DNA of 64,000 nucleotides from RGIG4576 sp045656705. GTDB taxonomy: Bacteria; Bacteroidota; Bacteroidia; Bacteroidales; Muribaculaceae. The stretch lies in NCBI GenBank assembly GCA_045656705.1, contig JAZORR010000047.1, forward strand, positions 8,596 through 72,595, written 5' to 3'. Numbering within the stretch: position 1 is the stretch's first letter; each line of letters starts with the position of its first letter. Positions 33,891-43,314 of the stretch are shown here, piece after piece. The notes below the pieces were generated by a model. That model saw only the letters and a list, made by a program, of their open reading frames with translations. It was not told where the DNA came from and did no database searches. The position numbers and the translations under genes are program-made.

Positions 33891-34376
33891 TTATTTTTTA
33901 TTTGTTTTTTCTTTCAAATCACGTTTTTTCTTTCTCACGCAATTATTACACACACCATAAACATATAATTGGAAGTAATTCACAGTAAACGCATTGTATT
34001 TTTTAGCATTCATATAACCTGTAAATTCTAAATCCTTCACTTCTTTCACTTTTCCACATTCCGTACAAATAAGGTGGTGATGATTAATAGATGTACTAAC
34101 TACTTTTTCATATTTAGCCTGATGCTTATCAAATATATGCTTTCTCACCAACCCACAATCTTCCAGAAGACTTATAGTGTTGTAAATAGTGGCTCTACTA
34201 ACATGATATGACTCCTCTTCAAGCATATTATACAAAGAATCAACATCAAAATGAACATTCAGCGCAAACACTTTATCCAAAATAGCAAAACGCTCGGGAG
34301 TGTTACGCATACCTCTATCTTTAAGATAAAGAGTGAATTTATTTTTTGCTGATATTTTCGCTTTTTCTTCTACCAT
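33891..34376 (-). CDS. Fur family metal-responsive repressor
   Basis: A 161-residue Fur-family regulator. The winged helix (about 15-90) contains RNTPERFAILDKVF and HVSRATIYNTISLLED, the recognition helix. The dimer domain has HHHLICTECGKV with a CxxC pair, and a second VCNNC pair near the C terminus completes a structural zinc site. Which metal it senses (iron, zinc or peroxide) cannot be decided. The lysine-rich tail is unusual but short. It leads the operon with purA; its promoter is at 34400-34407. Confidence 0.92.
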   Translation of the reverse strand: MVEEKAKISAKNKFTLYLKDRGMRNTPERFAILDKVFALNVHFDVDSLYNMLEEESYHVSRATIYNTISLLEDCGLVRKHIFDKHQAKYEKVVSTSINHHHLICTECGKVKEVKDLEFTGYMNAKKYNAFTVNYFQLYVYGVCNNCVRKKKRDLKEKTNKK

Positions 34377-34399
34377 ATCATATTTTCATTCAATCAATA

Positions 34400-34407
34400 C
34401 AAAGATA
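34400..34407 (-). promoter_or_regulatory. -7 promoter box for fur-purA-DUF1015
   Basis: Reverse complement reads TATCTTTG, 23 bases upstream of the fur start. An imperfect dyad CAATCAATACAAAG / TTTGTATTGATTG surrounds it (about 34391-34424), a possible autoregulatory operator. Confidence 0.6.
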
Positions 34408-34474
34408 GTTTATTTGTATTGATTGCTCAAATTTTATTGAATTTATTTATGATATATCGCCTATTTTCACAAAT

Positions 34475-34510
34475 AAAAAGTTATCTACAATGATGCAGAT
34501 AACTTTTTTC
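34475..34510 (-). terminator. Terminator of galM-nucleotidyltransferase
   Basis: Perfect 12-bp stem AAAAAGTTATCT / AGATAACTTTTT with a ten-base loop, just past the nucleotidyltransferase stop. Confidence 0.88.
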
Positions 34511-34522
34511 AATCATTTCAAC

Positions 34523-35437
34523 CTATTTAAATAATTTTTCTGGATATTCTCCTTTTTCAATAAGCTCTTTAACACAGGCTACCACATTAGGACGATCCTC
34601 GTGATATGTTACACCAAACCATTTTGCATTTGTATCAAGAACTTTCACTTCCGCTTTTTTTCTACTAATAAGATGGTCTACCATCGATGGGATGTAAAAT
34701 TCAGTATTAATGTTATTAAGATTCTCATCAATACTTAAAAATTCCACAAAATAGTCATTACTATGCTTGAAATAATCAGGCGTAAAACCCCACATATTCA
34801 TTGACACTGGACAATTTTCCTCAATAACAACCCAATGACCATTTTCATCTTGGTAACAAACCTTCTCATTTAAGCGTTTAATCTTGGTTCGTTCTACAAT
34901 GCGAGTGAGATATCCATTTTCATCTTTATCACACACACCTCGTGCCACAGTTCCATTCTCTGAAAGTGTATTACTTACTCTAAAGCCTACCATAGCATAT
35001 TTATTTTCTTGATCAGGACTTAAATTAGACAAGTAATCTCCAATCACCTTAAAAGAATCTCTATTATAGAAATCGTCACAATTTATCACACAAAATGGTT
35101 CCTTGATAACATTTTGAGCCATAAGTATTGCATGATTTGTACCCCAAGGCTTAACACGCTCTTTAGGACAAGAAAATCCATTTGGCAATGCATCAAGCGA
35201 TTGAAAAACTAATTCAGTTTCGATTTTATCTTCATATTTAGAAAGAATCTTATCTCTAAACTCTTGTTCGAAATCCTTGCGAATAACAAACACAGCCTTA
35301 CCAAAACCAGCTTGAATAGCATCATATATCGAGTAGTCCATAATAGTTTCACCATTAGGTCCTACCCCATCTAATTGTTTCAGACCACCATAACGAGAAC
35401 CCATTCCAGCAGCCAAAAGCAATAAAGTCGGTTTCAT
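34523..35437 (-). CDS. Sugar-phosphate-type nucleotidyltransferase
   Basis: A 304-residue Rossmann-like nucleotidyltransferase. The nucleotide-binding signature LAAGMGSRYGGLKQLDGVGP is at about 8-27, with metal-binding CVINCDDFYNRD near 118 and an EKNG-like KIKRLNEKVCYQDENG region. The family activates a sugar phosphate with an NTP; the sugar is not identifiable. It shares one base with the galM stop codon (TAATG), so the pair is translationally coupled. This suggests a joint role in handling a hexose, but that is inference. Confidence 0.85.
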   Translation of the reverse strand: MKPTLLLLAAGMGSRYGGLKQLDGVGPNGETIMDYSIYDAIQAGFGKAVFVIRKDFEQEFRDKILSKYEDKIETELVFQSLDALPNGFSCPKERVKPWGTNHAILMAQNVIKEPFCVINCDDFYNRDSFKVIGDYLSNLSPDQENKYAMVGFRVSNTLSENGTVARGVCDKDENGYLTRIVERTKIKRLNEKVCYQDENGHWVVIEENCPVSMNMWGFTPDYFKHSNDYFVEFLSIDENLNNINTEFYIPSMVDHLISRKKAEVKVLDTNAKWFGVTYHEDRPNVVACVKELIEKGEYPEKLFK

Positions 35438-36483
35438 TATTTATCAATAGTATTTTTAAATGTATATATTATCGTTTCTTTATATTCTTCACCAGGATTT
35501 AAAAATTGAGAAGGGAAATGAGGCTTATTGGGAGCATCTGGCAATCCTTGACATTCTATAGCTACTGCACAATAATCGAAATGCTTCATTCCTCCCTTTC
35601 CTATAGGACTATCATTCAACCAATTGCCTGTATATACTTGAACTCCTACTTGAGTGCTTGATATATGCAATTCTCTTCCACTTTCATTATCTTTTAGAAT
35701 TGCTATATCCTTCAAATACTTATCCTCGTATCTATTCACTACCCAACAATGATCATAACCCTTACCAATGCGTAAAGGTTCAAAATCATCATTAATATTT
35801 TCACCAAGAGCTTTTTCAAAGGTAAAATCCATTGGAGTGCCTTTTACTGACAAATATTCACCAGTGGGTACCAATGTATCATCGGTAGGAAGGTATTTAT
35901 CACAATTCAGTATCAATGTGTGACTTAAAATATCTCCGTTACATCTCAAGTTAAAGTATGTATGATTAGTTAAATTCAACACAGTAGGAGTGTCTGTAAT
36001 ACCTTGAAAATCTATTCTCAATGAATTCTCGTCAGTCCATTCGTATGATACTTTCACATTTACATTTCCAGGAAAGTTTCCCTCTCCATCTTTACTGAGA
36101 TATGTAAATATTACTTTATTATCGCATATTTCAGAATCCCAATTCTGATTTTGAAAACCTTCAGGTCCTCCATGTAATGAATTTCCACCGCAATTACAAT
36201 TAAGAAGATAGAGTTTATCCTCTATCATTAGGTGGCCCTTAGCAATACGATTGGCATATCTACCTGCTGTTTTACCTGCACATGGACCATCGTAAATATA
36301 ATCAGTTATATTTTGATAACCTAAGACTACATCCTCTATTTTCCCATTTCTATCAGGGACACAAATAGAAATAATACCAGCACCTATACTTGATAATTCA
36401 ACATAGGCGCCATTGTTATTTATCAATTTATATAATTTTATACTTCCTTTCTCTGAATCAATAGAAGTAGTTTCTACGTTCAT
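35437..36483 (-). CDS. galM: Aldose 1-epimerase
   Basis: A 348-residue galactose mutarotase-like enzyme that interconverts alpha and beta anomers of hexoses. Conserved residues include GKTAGRYANRIAKG, LHGGPEGF, NLTNHTYFNL (catalytic His near 177), a GYDHCWVV segment with its Asp, and AIECQGLPDAPN with the catalytic Glu near 315. There is no signal peptide, so it should be cytoplasmic. Its promoter lies at 36550-36557, and the nucleotidyltransferase follows with overlapping stop and start. Confidence 0.94.
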   Translation of the reverse strand: MNVETTSIDSEKGSIKLYKLINNNGAYVELSSIGAGIISICVPDRNGKIEDVVLGYQNITDYIYDGPCAGKTAGRYANRIAKGHLMIEDKLYLLNCNCGGNSLHGGPEGFQNQNWDSEICDNKVIFTYLSKDGEGNFPGNVNVKVSYEWTDENSLRIDFQGITDTPTVLNLTNHTYFNLRCNGDILSHTLILNCDKYLPTDDTLVPTGEYLSVKGTPMDFTFEKALGENINDDFEPLRIGKGYDHCWVVNRYEDKYLKDIAILKDNESGRELHISSTQVGVQVYTGNWLNDSPIGKGGMKHFDYCAVAIECQGLPDAPNKPHFPSQFLNPGEEYKETIIYTFKNTIDK

Positions 36484-36549
36484 ATTTTGAACTATTAAAA
36501 GGGATCCCCAAAGAATCCCAAAGTTTATTCTTTATATAATTATTTTCTA

Positions 36550-36557
36550 CAAAGATA
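36550..36557 (-). promoter_or_regulatory. -7 promoter box for galM
   Basis: Reverse complement reads TATCTTTG, 66 bases upstream of galM. Confidence 0.6.
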
Positions 36558-36573
36558 TTCATTTTTTTCTTAT

Positions 36574-36610
36574 AAAAAAAATAATGGTGAATAAATAACA
36601 TCCACCATTA
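36574..36610 (-). terminator. Terminator after trxA
   Basis: Stem TAATGGTG / CACCATTA with an A-run at 36574-36581, i.e. T-run on the minus strand. A second hairpin, AACAAGA / TCTTGTT, lies at 36629-36652 just before it. Confidence 0.78.
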
Positions 36611-36653
36611 TAGTCTATTAAGATTTTTAACAAGATTAAAAACGCTCTTGTTA

Positions 36654-36968
36654 TTATAGCAAACCTTTTATAAGATTTTCCAAATCCTCACGCTTGATAG
36701 AACCAACTTTACGTTCTTTCAATTCTCCATCCTTAAAGAACAACACTGTTGGAATATTTCTGATGCTATAATCAGTACTGATATCAGAATAATCATCTAC
36801 ATTGTACTTTCCAATTAAAACTTGACCATCATATTCTGCAGCAAGTTCGTCAACGATCGGAGCTAATTTCTTACATGGACCACACCATTCAGCCCAAAAA
36901 TCAATCACTACAGGCTTGCCTGATTCGATTTCAGCCTTTGCATTTTCATCATTAAAAATAAACGCCAT
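36654..36968 (-). CDS. trxA: Thioredoxin
   Basis: A 104-residue classic thioredoxin, with active site WCGPC (Cys29, Cys32) in FWAEWCGPCKKL and the cis-proline loop SIRNIPTVLFF. It reduces cytoplasmic disulfides and serves ribonucleotide reductase. It sits 36 bases downstream of dnaE on the same strand, so it is probably the last gene of that transcript, and is followed by two hairpins. Confidence 0.97.
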   Translation of the reverse strand: MAFIFNDENAKAEIESGKPVVIDFWAEWCGPCKKLAPIVDELAAEYDGQVLIGKYNVDDYSDISTDYSIRNIPTVLFFKDGELKERKVGSIKREDLENLIKGLL

Positions 36969-37004
36969 ATTAATAAATATTATTTAGGTTGATAATTATA
37001 TATT

Positions 37005-40000
37005 TTAATTTTTATTTATTTCAAAATCAATACATTTCGTTTTTAGGAAGTTTACCAACTCCATAGTAATCGGCATTTTATGCCTTGACTGCAATAGGAT
37101 ACTTTTTCCGCTTGTTTCATCAATAATTTCAAAGAACAAAGTGCCTCTATTTTGAGTAGAAGCCGTCATAAATTCCTTCAAAGGAGTTAATAGATTTTCT
37201 GCTAACCTCTTAGCAGGCATCTTTATCGTGATACTATTAATCATAGTACCTTGTTTAGTTTCAAGGAATTCAATATTAAAGATATTAAAATCAACAGTAC
37301 CTTGAGCCTGAACATATTTATTGCGACGTGCTTGGTAGGCTCCGGTAACCAAAATAGCAGAACCAACTTCACACATATGCTTAAATTTCTGATATTTCTC
37401 AGCAAATAGCCTGATTTCCTCACTACCCGAGTAATCCTCTATTTTTACAATTGCAAAAGTGCTACCCATTTTAGTTTGACGTTCAATTCGATCAACCACG
37501 AGCCCACTCAGCACGATTTCCTTATCGATTTCAGAAGTTTTTTCTTTGAAATCTTTAAGTTTTACATTGCATCCATATTCAACCTCCATAAAGAAAGGAT
37601 CAAGAGGATGCGCTGAAAGATACATCCCTACATACTCCTTCTCTTTATTAAGTTTGACTATTGTAGACCAACTTTCGCTTTTCGGAATTTCAGGTTTTAC
37701 GGTAAATATCACATTTTCCACCAATGCACCAAAAAGAGAAGTAGCTTGATTATTTTTGTCTTCTTGGAATCGGTTTCCATAACGAACTATTAATTCCAAG
37801 AAGGTTTCTTTTTTAACATTTTCGGTAAAGAAAGTTTCTCTTTGTACTTCTGGGAAACAATCAAAACATCCAGCCTGAACAAGAGCTTCCATAGCACGCT
37901 TATTACAAGAAGAAAGGTTTACGCGTTCCACAAAATCAAATATAGATTTATATGGTCCGTTCTTCTCCCTTTCGGTAATAATAGCTTCAACTGCATTTAC
38001 ACCAACAGTCTTTATACCGCCCAAACCGAAGCGTATCTCCCCACTCTTATTTGCACTAAAGTTTCTGTAACTTTCATTAATATCCGGCCCCTTAACACGA
38101 ATATTCATAGACTTACATTCATCCATAAACTTAGTAAGTTTTTCAATATCGTTAAGGTTGCGACTAAGCACAGCCGCCATATATTCTGGAGGATAGTTAG
38201 CTTTTAGATAAGCAGTCTGATAAGCAACCCATGAATAGCAAGTAGCATGCGACTTATTAAATGCATAAGATGCAAACTTTTCCCAGTCTTGCCAAATTTT
38301 TTCAAGCACTTCCGGATTATGGCCATTACTTTTTCCACCTTCGATAAACTTAGGTTTCATTTGATCAAGTTTATCGCGAAGTTTCTTACCCATAGCCTTA
38401 CGCAAAGCATCACTTTCGCCTCGAGTAAAGTTACCCAACAGACGCGACAAAAGCATGACTTGCTCTTGGTAGACTGTAATGCCATAAGTATCCTTTAGAT
38501 ACTTTTCCATTACAGGAATATCATATTCAATAGGTTTACGACCATGCTTTCGGTCGATAAAGTCAGGAATATAATCCATCGGTCCTGGACGATACAAAGC
38601 ATTCATCGCAATCAAGTCCTCAAAAGTAGAAGGTTGCAATTCTATCAAATACTTTTGCATACCTGGCGATTCAAACTGGAATGTACCTACAGTTCTACCC
38701 TCACAATACAATTGATAAGTCACCTTGTCATCAATAGGAATATTTTCTATATCAATATCAACATTGTGAGTATTCTTTATATTTGCTATAGCTTCCTTAA
38801 TGATAGACAAAGTTTTAAGTCCAAGGAAGTCCATCTTAATAAGTCCAGTAGACTCAATTACACTACCTTCGTATTGTGTAACAAGCATCTTGGTACCATC
38901 CTTATCGGGTGCTGTACTCACAGGTACCCAATCGGTAATAGGATCACGACCGATAATAATACCGCAAGCATGCACACCAGTACTTCTCACATTACCTTCA
39001 AGAGCTTCAGCGAAATCGATAGTAGTACCCACCAATGGATCTGGATTATTTCTTTCGGCAGCAAATTCAGGGAAACATTTCAGACAGTTTGAAATCGTTA
39101 CTGCATATTTTTTACCATTGTCTTGAGTAGGCATATCGTTCGGCTTGCTTGGGATATACTTCGCAAGTCTATCACTATCGGGGATTGGCAAGTTGTGAAC
39201 GCGTGCCACATCCTTGATAGCCATCTTTGAAGCCATTGTGCCATAGGTGATAATATGTGCCACTTTTTCTTCACCATATTTTTGAGTCACATATTTCAAT
39301 ACACTTGCTCTACCATCATCATCGAAGTCGATATCAATATCGGGCAATGATATACGGTCAGGATTCAAAAAACGCTCAAACAGCAAATCATATTTAATAG
39401 GGTCGATCTGCGTAATACCCAAGCAATAAGCCACAGCAGAACCCGCAGCAGAGCCACGACCTGGACCTACCGATACGCCCAAGTCACGAGCAGCCTGAAT
39501 AAAGTCTTGTACAATCAAGAAATATCCAGGAAAACCCATATTTTTCACCGTATTCAATTCAAAATCGATGCGTTCAATATGTTCCTCATCAAGCTCACCC
39601 CATCGTTTTTTTGCACCTTCGTACACGAGATAACGAAGATAATCATCGTTATCGGTAAAACCTTCAGGTAGTGGGAAGTTAGGTAGAATAGCATCATGGT
39701 CGATAGAATACATTTCTACCTTATCTATAATTTCAATAGTATTGCTCAATGCTTCAGGAATATCAGCAAACACCTCATTCATCTCCTCTTGAGTTTTGAG
39801 CCACTCTTGCTTACTATAAAGCATTCTCTTCTCATCACTCAAAATCTTTCCTGTAGATAAGCAAATCAATCTATCGTGCGCTTCCGCATCACTCTCGTTC
39901 ACAAAATGCACATCATTAGAGCAAATAACCTTTATACCAAGTTCTTTTGCTATTTTTATCAATTCAGCATTTGCTTGTTCTTGCAAAGGAAAGGTTTCGT

Positions 40001-40676
40001 GATTGGCAACCGGAACAGTGGCTTTATGTCTTTGGAGTTCGATGTAATAATCATCGCCAAAAACTTTTTTAAACCATTTAGCCGATTCTTTTGCTTCATC
40101 AATTCTACCTTGCAAAATAAGACGAGGTATTTCACCTCCAATACAAGCAGAACAAACTATTAATCCTTCTTTATATTTTTCAAGATGTTCCTTATCTGTG
40201 CGTGGATGCGAATAAAACCCATCGGTCCATGCTTTCGACACCAATTTAATAAGATTTCGGTAGCCTTTTTCATTTTTCGCTAAAACGACAAGGTGTCTAC
40301 CTGTATCGCCTTTTGATGACTCATACAAACTTTTGTCGGCCACATACATTTCACACCCGAAAATAGGCTTAAAGAGCTGTGCCTCTTTAGCCTTTATTTC
40401 AGCTTTAACTTCTTCTATCTTTTCTGTATCGAGACTTTCAGCACCTTCAAGTTCTTTCAAACTTTTCTTTAAATCTTTTATCTCTCCTTTAACTCCACCA
40501 TTAACCTTATTGCAATAATCATGGAATTCCTTTATCCCAAACATATTGCCATGGTCGGTAAGAGCTATACCTTTCATGCCATTTTCCTTGGCTTTATTCA
40601 CAATAGATTTTATCGATGCTTGACCATCAAGTATCGAAAATTGTGAATGCACATGTAGGTGTACAAATGGTTGCAT
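37005..40676 (-). CDS. dnaE: DNA polymerase III alpha subunit
   Basis: A 1223-residue replicative polymerase of the DnaE type. The PHP domain begins FVHLHVHSQFSILDG. A polymerase core follows with GPGRGSAAGS and the catalytic aspartate motif PDIDIDFDDDGR at about 447-458, then a helix-hairpin-helix region, and a C-terminal OB fold (VLSGLVVDRIERQTKMGS). It lacks the exonuclease insertion of PolC. Length is normal for Bacteroidetes. It lies 47 bases after the CBM9-like gene with no visible promoter or terminator between, suggesting a lysE-CBM9-dnaE-trxA transcript. Confidence 0.97.
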   Translation of the reverse strand: MQPFVHLHVHSQFSILDGQASIKSIVNKAKENGMKGIALTDHGNMFGIKEFHDYCNKVNGGVKGEIKDLKKSLKELEGAESLDTEKIEEVKAEIKAKEAQLFKPIFGCEMYVADKSLYESSKGDTGRHLVVLAKNEKGYRNLIKLVSKAWTDGFYSHPRTDKEHLEKYKEGLIVCSACIGGEIPRLILQGRIDEAKESAKWFKKVFGDDYYIELQRHKATVPVANHETFPLQEQANAELIKIAKELGIKVICSNDVHFVNESDAEAHDRLICLSTGKILSDEKRMLYSKQEWLKTQEEMNEVFADIPEALSNTIEIIDKVEMYSIDHDAILPNFPLPEGFTDNDDYLRYLVYEGAKKRWGELDEEHIERIDFELNTVKNMGFPGYFLIVQDFIQAARDLGVSVGPGRGSAAGSAVAYCLGITQIDPIKYDLLFERFLNPDRISLPDIDIDFDDDGRASVLKYVTQKYGEEKVAHIITYGTMASKMAIKDVARVHNLPIPDSDRLAKYIPSKPNDMPTQDNGKKYAVTISNCLKCFPEFAAERNNPDPLVGTTIDFAEALEGNVRSTGVHACGIIIGRDPITDWVPVSTAPDKDGTKMLVTQYEGSVIESTGLIKMDFLGLKTLSIIKEAIANIKNTHNVDIDIENIPIDDKVTYQLYCEGRTVGTFQFESPGMQKYLIELQPSTFEDLIAMNALYRPGPMDYIPDFIDRKHGRKPIEYDIPVMEKYLKDTYGITVYQEQVMLLSRLLGNFTRGESDALRKAMGKKLRDKLDQMKPKFIEGGKSNGHNPEVLEKIWQDWEKFASYAFNKSHATCYSWVAYQTAYLKANYPPEYMAAVLSRNLNDIEKLTKFMDECKSMNIRVKGPDINESYRNFSANKSGEIRFGLGGIKTVGVNAVEAIITEREKNGPYKSIFDFVERVNLSSCNKRAMEALVQAGCFDCFPEVQRETFFTENVKKETFLELIVRYGNRFQEDKNNQATSLFGALVENVIFTVKPEIPKSESWSTIVKLNKEKEYVGMYLSAHPLDPFFMEVEYGCNVKLKDFKEKTSEIDKEIVLSGLVVDRIERQTKMGSTFAIVKIEDYSGSEEIRLFAEKYQKFKHMCEVGSAILVTGAYQARRNKYVQAQGTVDFNIFNIEFLETKQGTMINSITIKMPAKRLAENLLTPLKEFMTASTQNRGTLFFEIIDETSGKSILLQSRHKMPITMELVNFLKTKCIDFEINKN

Positions 40677-40723
40677 AATTTGTGTGTTGTTGTGTTTTAT
40701 TGTTACTAATTTTTTCTATATAT

Positions 40724-41386
40724 TTATATTCCAAATTCCACTGTACCAAAAAATTCTGGACGATGGAAATCTGGTTTTGGATAATCGATAGGCGACCAAC
40801 TCAACAAATGTGGAGCACTTGTTTTAGAACCACATTTATAGAAATTAGCTTTAATCAGTTCTGGTAAATTCTCTCCATCTATACCAATCAAAGAGAAAGG
40901 AACAGCAATAATCAAATTCCATGAGAAAATACCTTCCATTTCTTCAAAAGGTCGCGTTCCACACGAAGCGTAGCGTTTAATTTGTGCTATTTCTTCATCA
41001 GTAAGTCTTGTAGGATTTTCACGAGTTTCGCGATGCGAAGCATTTACAGTACCAATGCAATTAAATTCAAAATTCCAATATTCTTTGCTACCCGGTACAC
41101 TCATAAAAAATTCCACACAACTATCCTCAGCTACCGGTGAATTATTTTTATAATTCACAGCTCTCAGATAATTACCTCTAACATAGAAATCTACATAAAT
41201 ATATTTATCGGAATAAGCCAAAGCAAAAGCTGTGAGAGGATGAAAAGGAAATTTTTCCACCCAATTGCGACACTTGATTTGATGTTTCACTTCTCTCTCT
41301 TCAAGAAAATTGCTCACCTCTTCCAAATTCATATCATCCAATTGAGGACAATATGACATCACGATATGCTTAGCTATATTACTCAT
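40724..41386 (-). CDS. CBM9-like carbohydrate-binding-family protein
   Basis: A 220-residue protein resembling carbohydrate-binding module family 9 (DOMON-like beta sandwich): YVDFYVRGNYLRAVNYKNNSPVAEDSCVEFF and YWNFEFNCIGT are typical strands, and SWNLIIAVPFSLIG and LLSWSPIDYPKPDFHRPEFFG mark the C-terminal half (positions about 68-130 and 158-220). There is no signal peptide, so unlike secreted xylanase modules it should stay in the cytoplasm. Its ligand is unknown. Its ATG overlaps the lysE stop (ATGA) and dnaE follows 47 bases later. Confidence 0.75.
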   Translation of the reverse strand: MSNIAKHIVMSYCPQLDDMNLEEVSNFLEEREVKHQIKCRNWVEKFPFHPLTAFALAYSDKYIYVDFYVRGNYLRAVNYKNNSPVAEDSCVEFFMSVPGSKEYWNFEFNCIGTVNASHRETRENPTRLTDEEIAQIKRYASCGTRPFEEMEGIFSWNLIIAVPFSLIGIDGENLPELIKANFYKCGSKTSAPHLLSWSPIDYPKPDFHRPEFFGTVEFGI

Positions 41387-42033
41387 AAAATATTTGTGAT
41401 ATAATCTTTAATTCCCATTACAAACCCAAACAATGACATAACTAAAATCACTATCCCAATAATGCGATTCACAAGCCACATACTTCGCACATTAAAATGC
41501 GCTCTCACTTTATTCACGAAATATGTAATTACAAACCACCATAGCAATGCTCCTAAAAATATAAATAAGAAGCCAACTAAATAATGATAGAAATGATAGT
41601 CGGGCGACAAAAAATTAAATCGCGCAAAGAAACTTATAATCAAGAATAATATCAACGGATTTGAGAAAGTGAATAAAAATCCAGTAATAAAATCTTGTGG
41701 ATAAGATGCTTTCTTTTGCTTAGGCGCTTTTAAATTGCCAGCCGGATTTTTGCGCAGCAAATATATGGCATAAACCATAAGAGCCACACTCCCAACCATT
41801 TGCAATATATTTTGATTAGTTTCAATGAAATCTATCACAAACGACAGTCCCAATGCTGTAAGCAAGCAATATATCATATCAGACAATGCAGCCCCTAATC
41901 CAGTGAAGAATCCCGACCACCTGCCTTTGTTTAATGTTCGTTGAATACACAAGACTCCTATTGGTCCCATAGGTGCAGAAACCAATATTCCAATAGCAAG
42001 TCCACTTATTATCATCGATAGGAAAAACTCCAT
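41383..42033 (-). CDS. LysE family transporter
   Basis: A 216-residue membrane protein of the LysE/RhtB amino-acid exporter superfamily with about six hydrophobic segments. Typical is the N-terminal SAPMGPIGVLCIQRTLNKGR and the later LFTFSNPLILFLIISFFAR. The frame opens at a GTG at 42048, but the ATG at 42033 (MEFFLSM) gives the usual family start and is preferred. The exported compound is unknown. Its promoter at 42060-42067 is back to back with that of the unknown secreted protein. Its stop overlaps the next start by four bases. Confidence 0.86.
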   Translation of the reverse strand: MEFFLSMIISGLAIGILVSAPMGPIGVLCIQRTLNKGRWSGFFTGLGAALSDMIYCLLTALGLSFVIDFIETNQNILQMVGSVALMVYAIYLLRKNPAGNLKAPKQKKASYPQDFITGFLFTFSNPLILFLIISFFARFNFLSPDYHFYHYLVGFLFIFLGALLWWFVITYFVNKVRAHFNVRSMWLVNRIIGIVILVMSLFGFVMGIKDYITNIL

Positions 42034-42059
42034 TTTTATTAAAATCACGTTTCAAATAA

Positions 42060-42067
42060 CAAAGATA
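42060..42067 (-). promoter_or_regulatory. -7 promoter box for lysE
   Basis: Reverse complement reads TATCTTTG, 26 bases upstream of the ATG. It faces away from another box at 42084-42091. Confidence 0.6.
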
Positions 42068-42083
42068 ATAAAAAATATTGTAA

Positions 42084-42091
42084 TATCTTTG
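42084..42091 (+). promoter_or_regulatory. -7 promoter box for the unknown secreted protein
   Basis: TATCTTTG followed by C, 70 bases before the ATG; divergent with the lysE promoter. Confidence 0.6.
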
Positions 42092-42161
42092 CGTAATAAA
42101 AAGGTTTTATCTCATTCTTAAAGATATTACGCATAACGTACAAAGTAAAAACTATTCATTT

Positions 42162-43253
42162 ATGAATACATATAAATATTTTATACTTACATACATATTT
42201 CTCACCATTTCAATAAGTAAAGTAAGTGGACAAACAACCTACTACACTTATCTCAATGATTTCAGGGGTTTCAAAACAGGAAACAACTATATTGAGAATA
42301 ATCTTCTATGCGAAAAGAATTTAACAAACTCAAATATATACACTATTTCTGATTTTGAAATTAATTCTTCTAATTTCTCAATTTACGCCAATATTGCCAA
42401 CATCAACAATGAGGAAGGTAAAACAGTGAAAGTCTTAGACGAGAACGGCAAGAAGCATAAAATCCACAATACAGTATGGGGATTGGTTTGGAATTATAAA
42501 GACGAAAACAACTTCCATCTTATAGAGATTCAATGCCACAACAAGTCTTTGCACGATGTAACCGACCAACGCTATATGACAATCACTGCAAAGTTACATC
42601 AAAATGGGAAAGAATGTTTCCTTAAAAAGGATAACTTGTCAAAAAATATTGATTTAGACAAAGGATTTAACATTATTCATATTAAAAACGAGAATAATAT
42701 CACTACAGTAAGCATTGGAAAAAAGAAACCAATAAAGATTTTTGAGTTAGCAATCAATTACGAAGACAGTTTCAAAATTGGCTATTTTTCAGGTCCAGGT
42801 GCAAGTGTTGCACTTGAGCGATATGTACATAAAGTGGATAACTCGTTAAATTCAACAATAAATAACACATATAGCAAAGAAACCGTCGACAATTACTTAT
42901 CAAGCACCAACTTGAATCTAATTGAAGGTAAATGGCAATATCTCGACCGTAATATCGATGAAGAGACTCTCAAATTGGGAGGTAAGTATACAATTGCCAT
43001 TGTCAAAAATAATCAAAATGGTTATGATATTGTATATTATGATGGAGCTAAAGTGAATGCTTCAAATTGGAAATGTGGAATGATAAAAGGTAGATTAGAA
43101 AAAACCTCATTTCAAGATAACTACAATCTAATATGGTGGGACTCCAAGAACGAAATTATAGATGACGACACCTATGCTACTATTACAGACTTTAAAATTC
43201 TTACACTATATTTCCCAACATACAAGGCTCAAATGCGTTTCGTAAAGCTATAA
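42162..43253 (+). CDS. Unknown secreted protein, possible concanavalin-like sandwich
   Basis: A 363-residue protein with a signal peptide (about 1-23, cleavage near KVSGQ) and no lipobox. After it, TYYTYLNDFRGF, a WGLVWNYKDENNFHLIEIQC segment at about 105-125, and KIGYFSGPGASVALERYVH look like the strands of a concanavalin/laminin-G-like sandwich. A second region (about 235-363) has W-rich strands and ends in YFPTYKAQMRFVKL. I do not recognise a named family. It is monocistronic with its own promoter and terminator. Periplasmic or surface location is inferred from the signal peptide. Confidence 0.7.
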   Translation: MNTYKYFILTYIFLTISISKVSGQTTYYTYLNDFRGFKTGNNYIENNLLCEKNLTNSNIYTISDFEINSSNFSIYANIANINNEEGKTVKVLDENGKKHKIHNTVWGLVWNYKDENNFHLIEIQCHNKSLHDVTDQRYMTITAKLHQNGKECFLKKDNLSKNIDLDKGFNIIHIKNENNITTVSIGKKKPIKIFELAINYEDSFKIGYFSGPGASVALERYVHKVDNSLNSTINNTYSKETVDNYLSSTNLNLIEGKWQYLDRNIDEETLKLGGKYTIAIVKNNQNGYDIVYYDGAKVNASNWKCGMIKGRLEKTSFQDNYNLIWWDSKNEIIDDDTYATITDFKILTLYFPTYKAQMRFVKL

Positions 43254-43260
43254 AATAAAC

Positions 43261-43291
43261 AAAAAGGACCAAGTTTTCGCTTGGTCCTTTT
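43261..43291. terminator. Bidirectional terminator between the unknown secreted protein and proS
   Basis: Stem AAAAGGACCAAG / CTTGGTCCTTTT with a short loop, between convergent genes. Confidence 0.9.
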
Positions 43292-43314
43292 ATTGTTATC
43301 ATTAACAAGAGAAA

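Noticed and set aside
38544..39092. 182-residue open frame opposite dnaE
   Set aside because: A shadow of dnaE with no promoter or family similarity.
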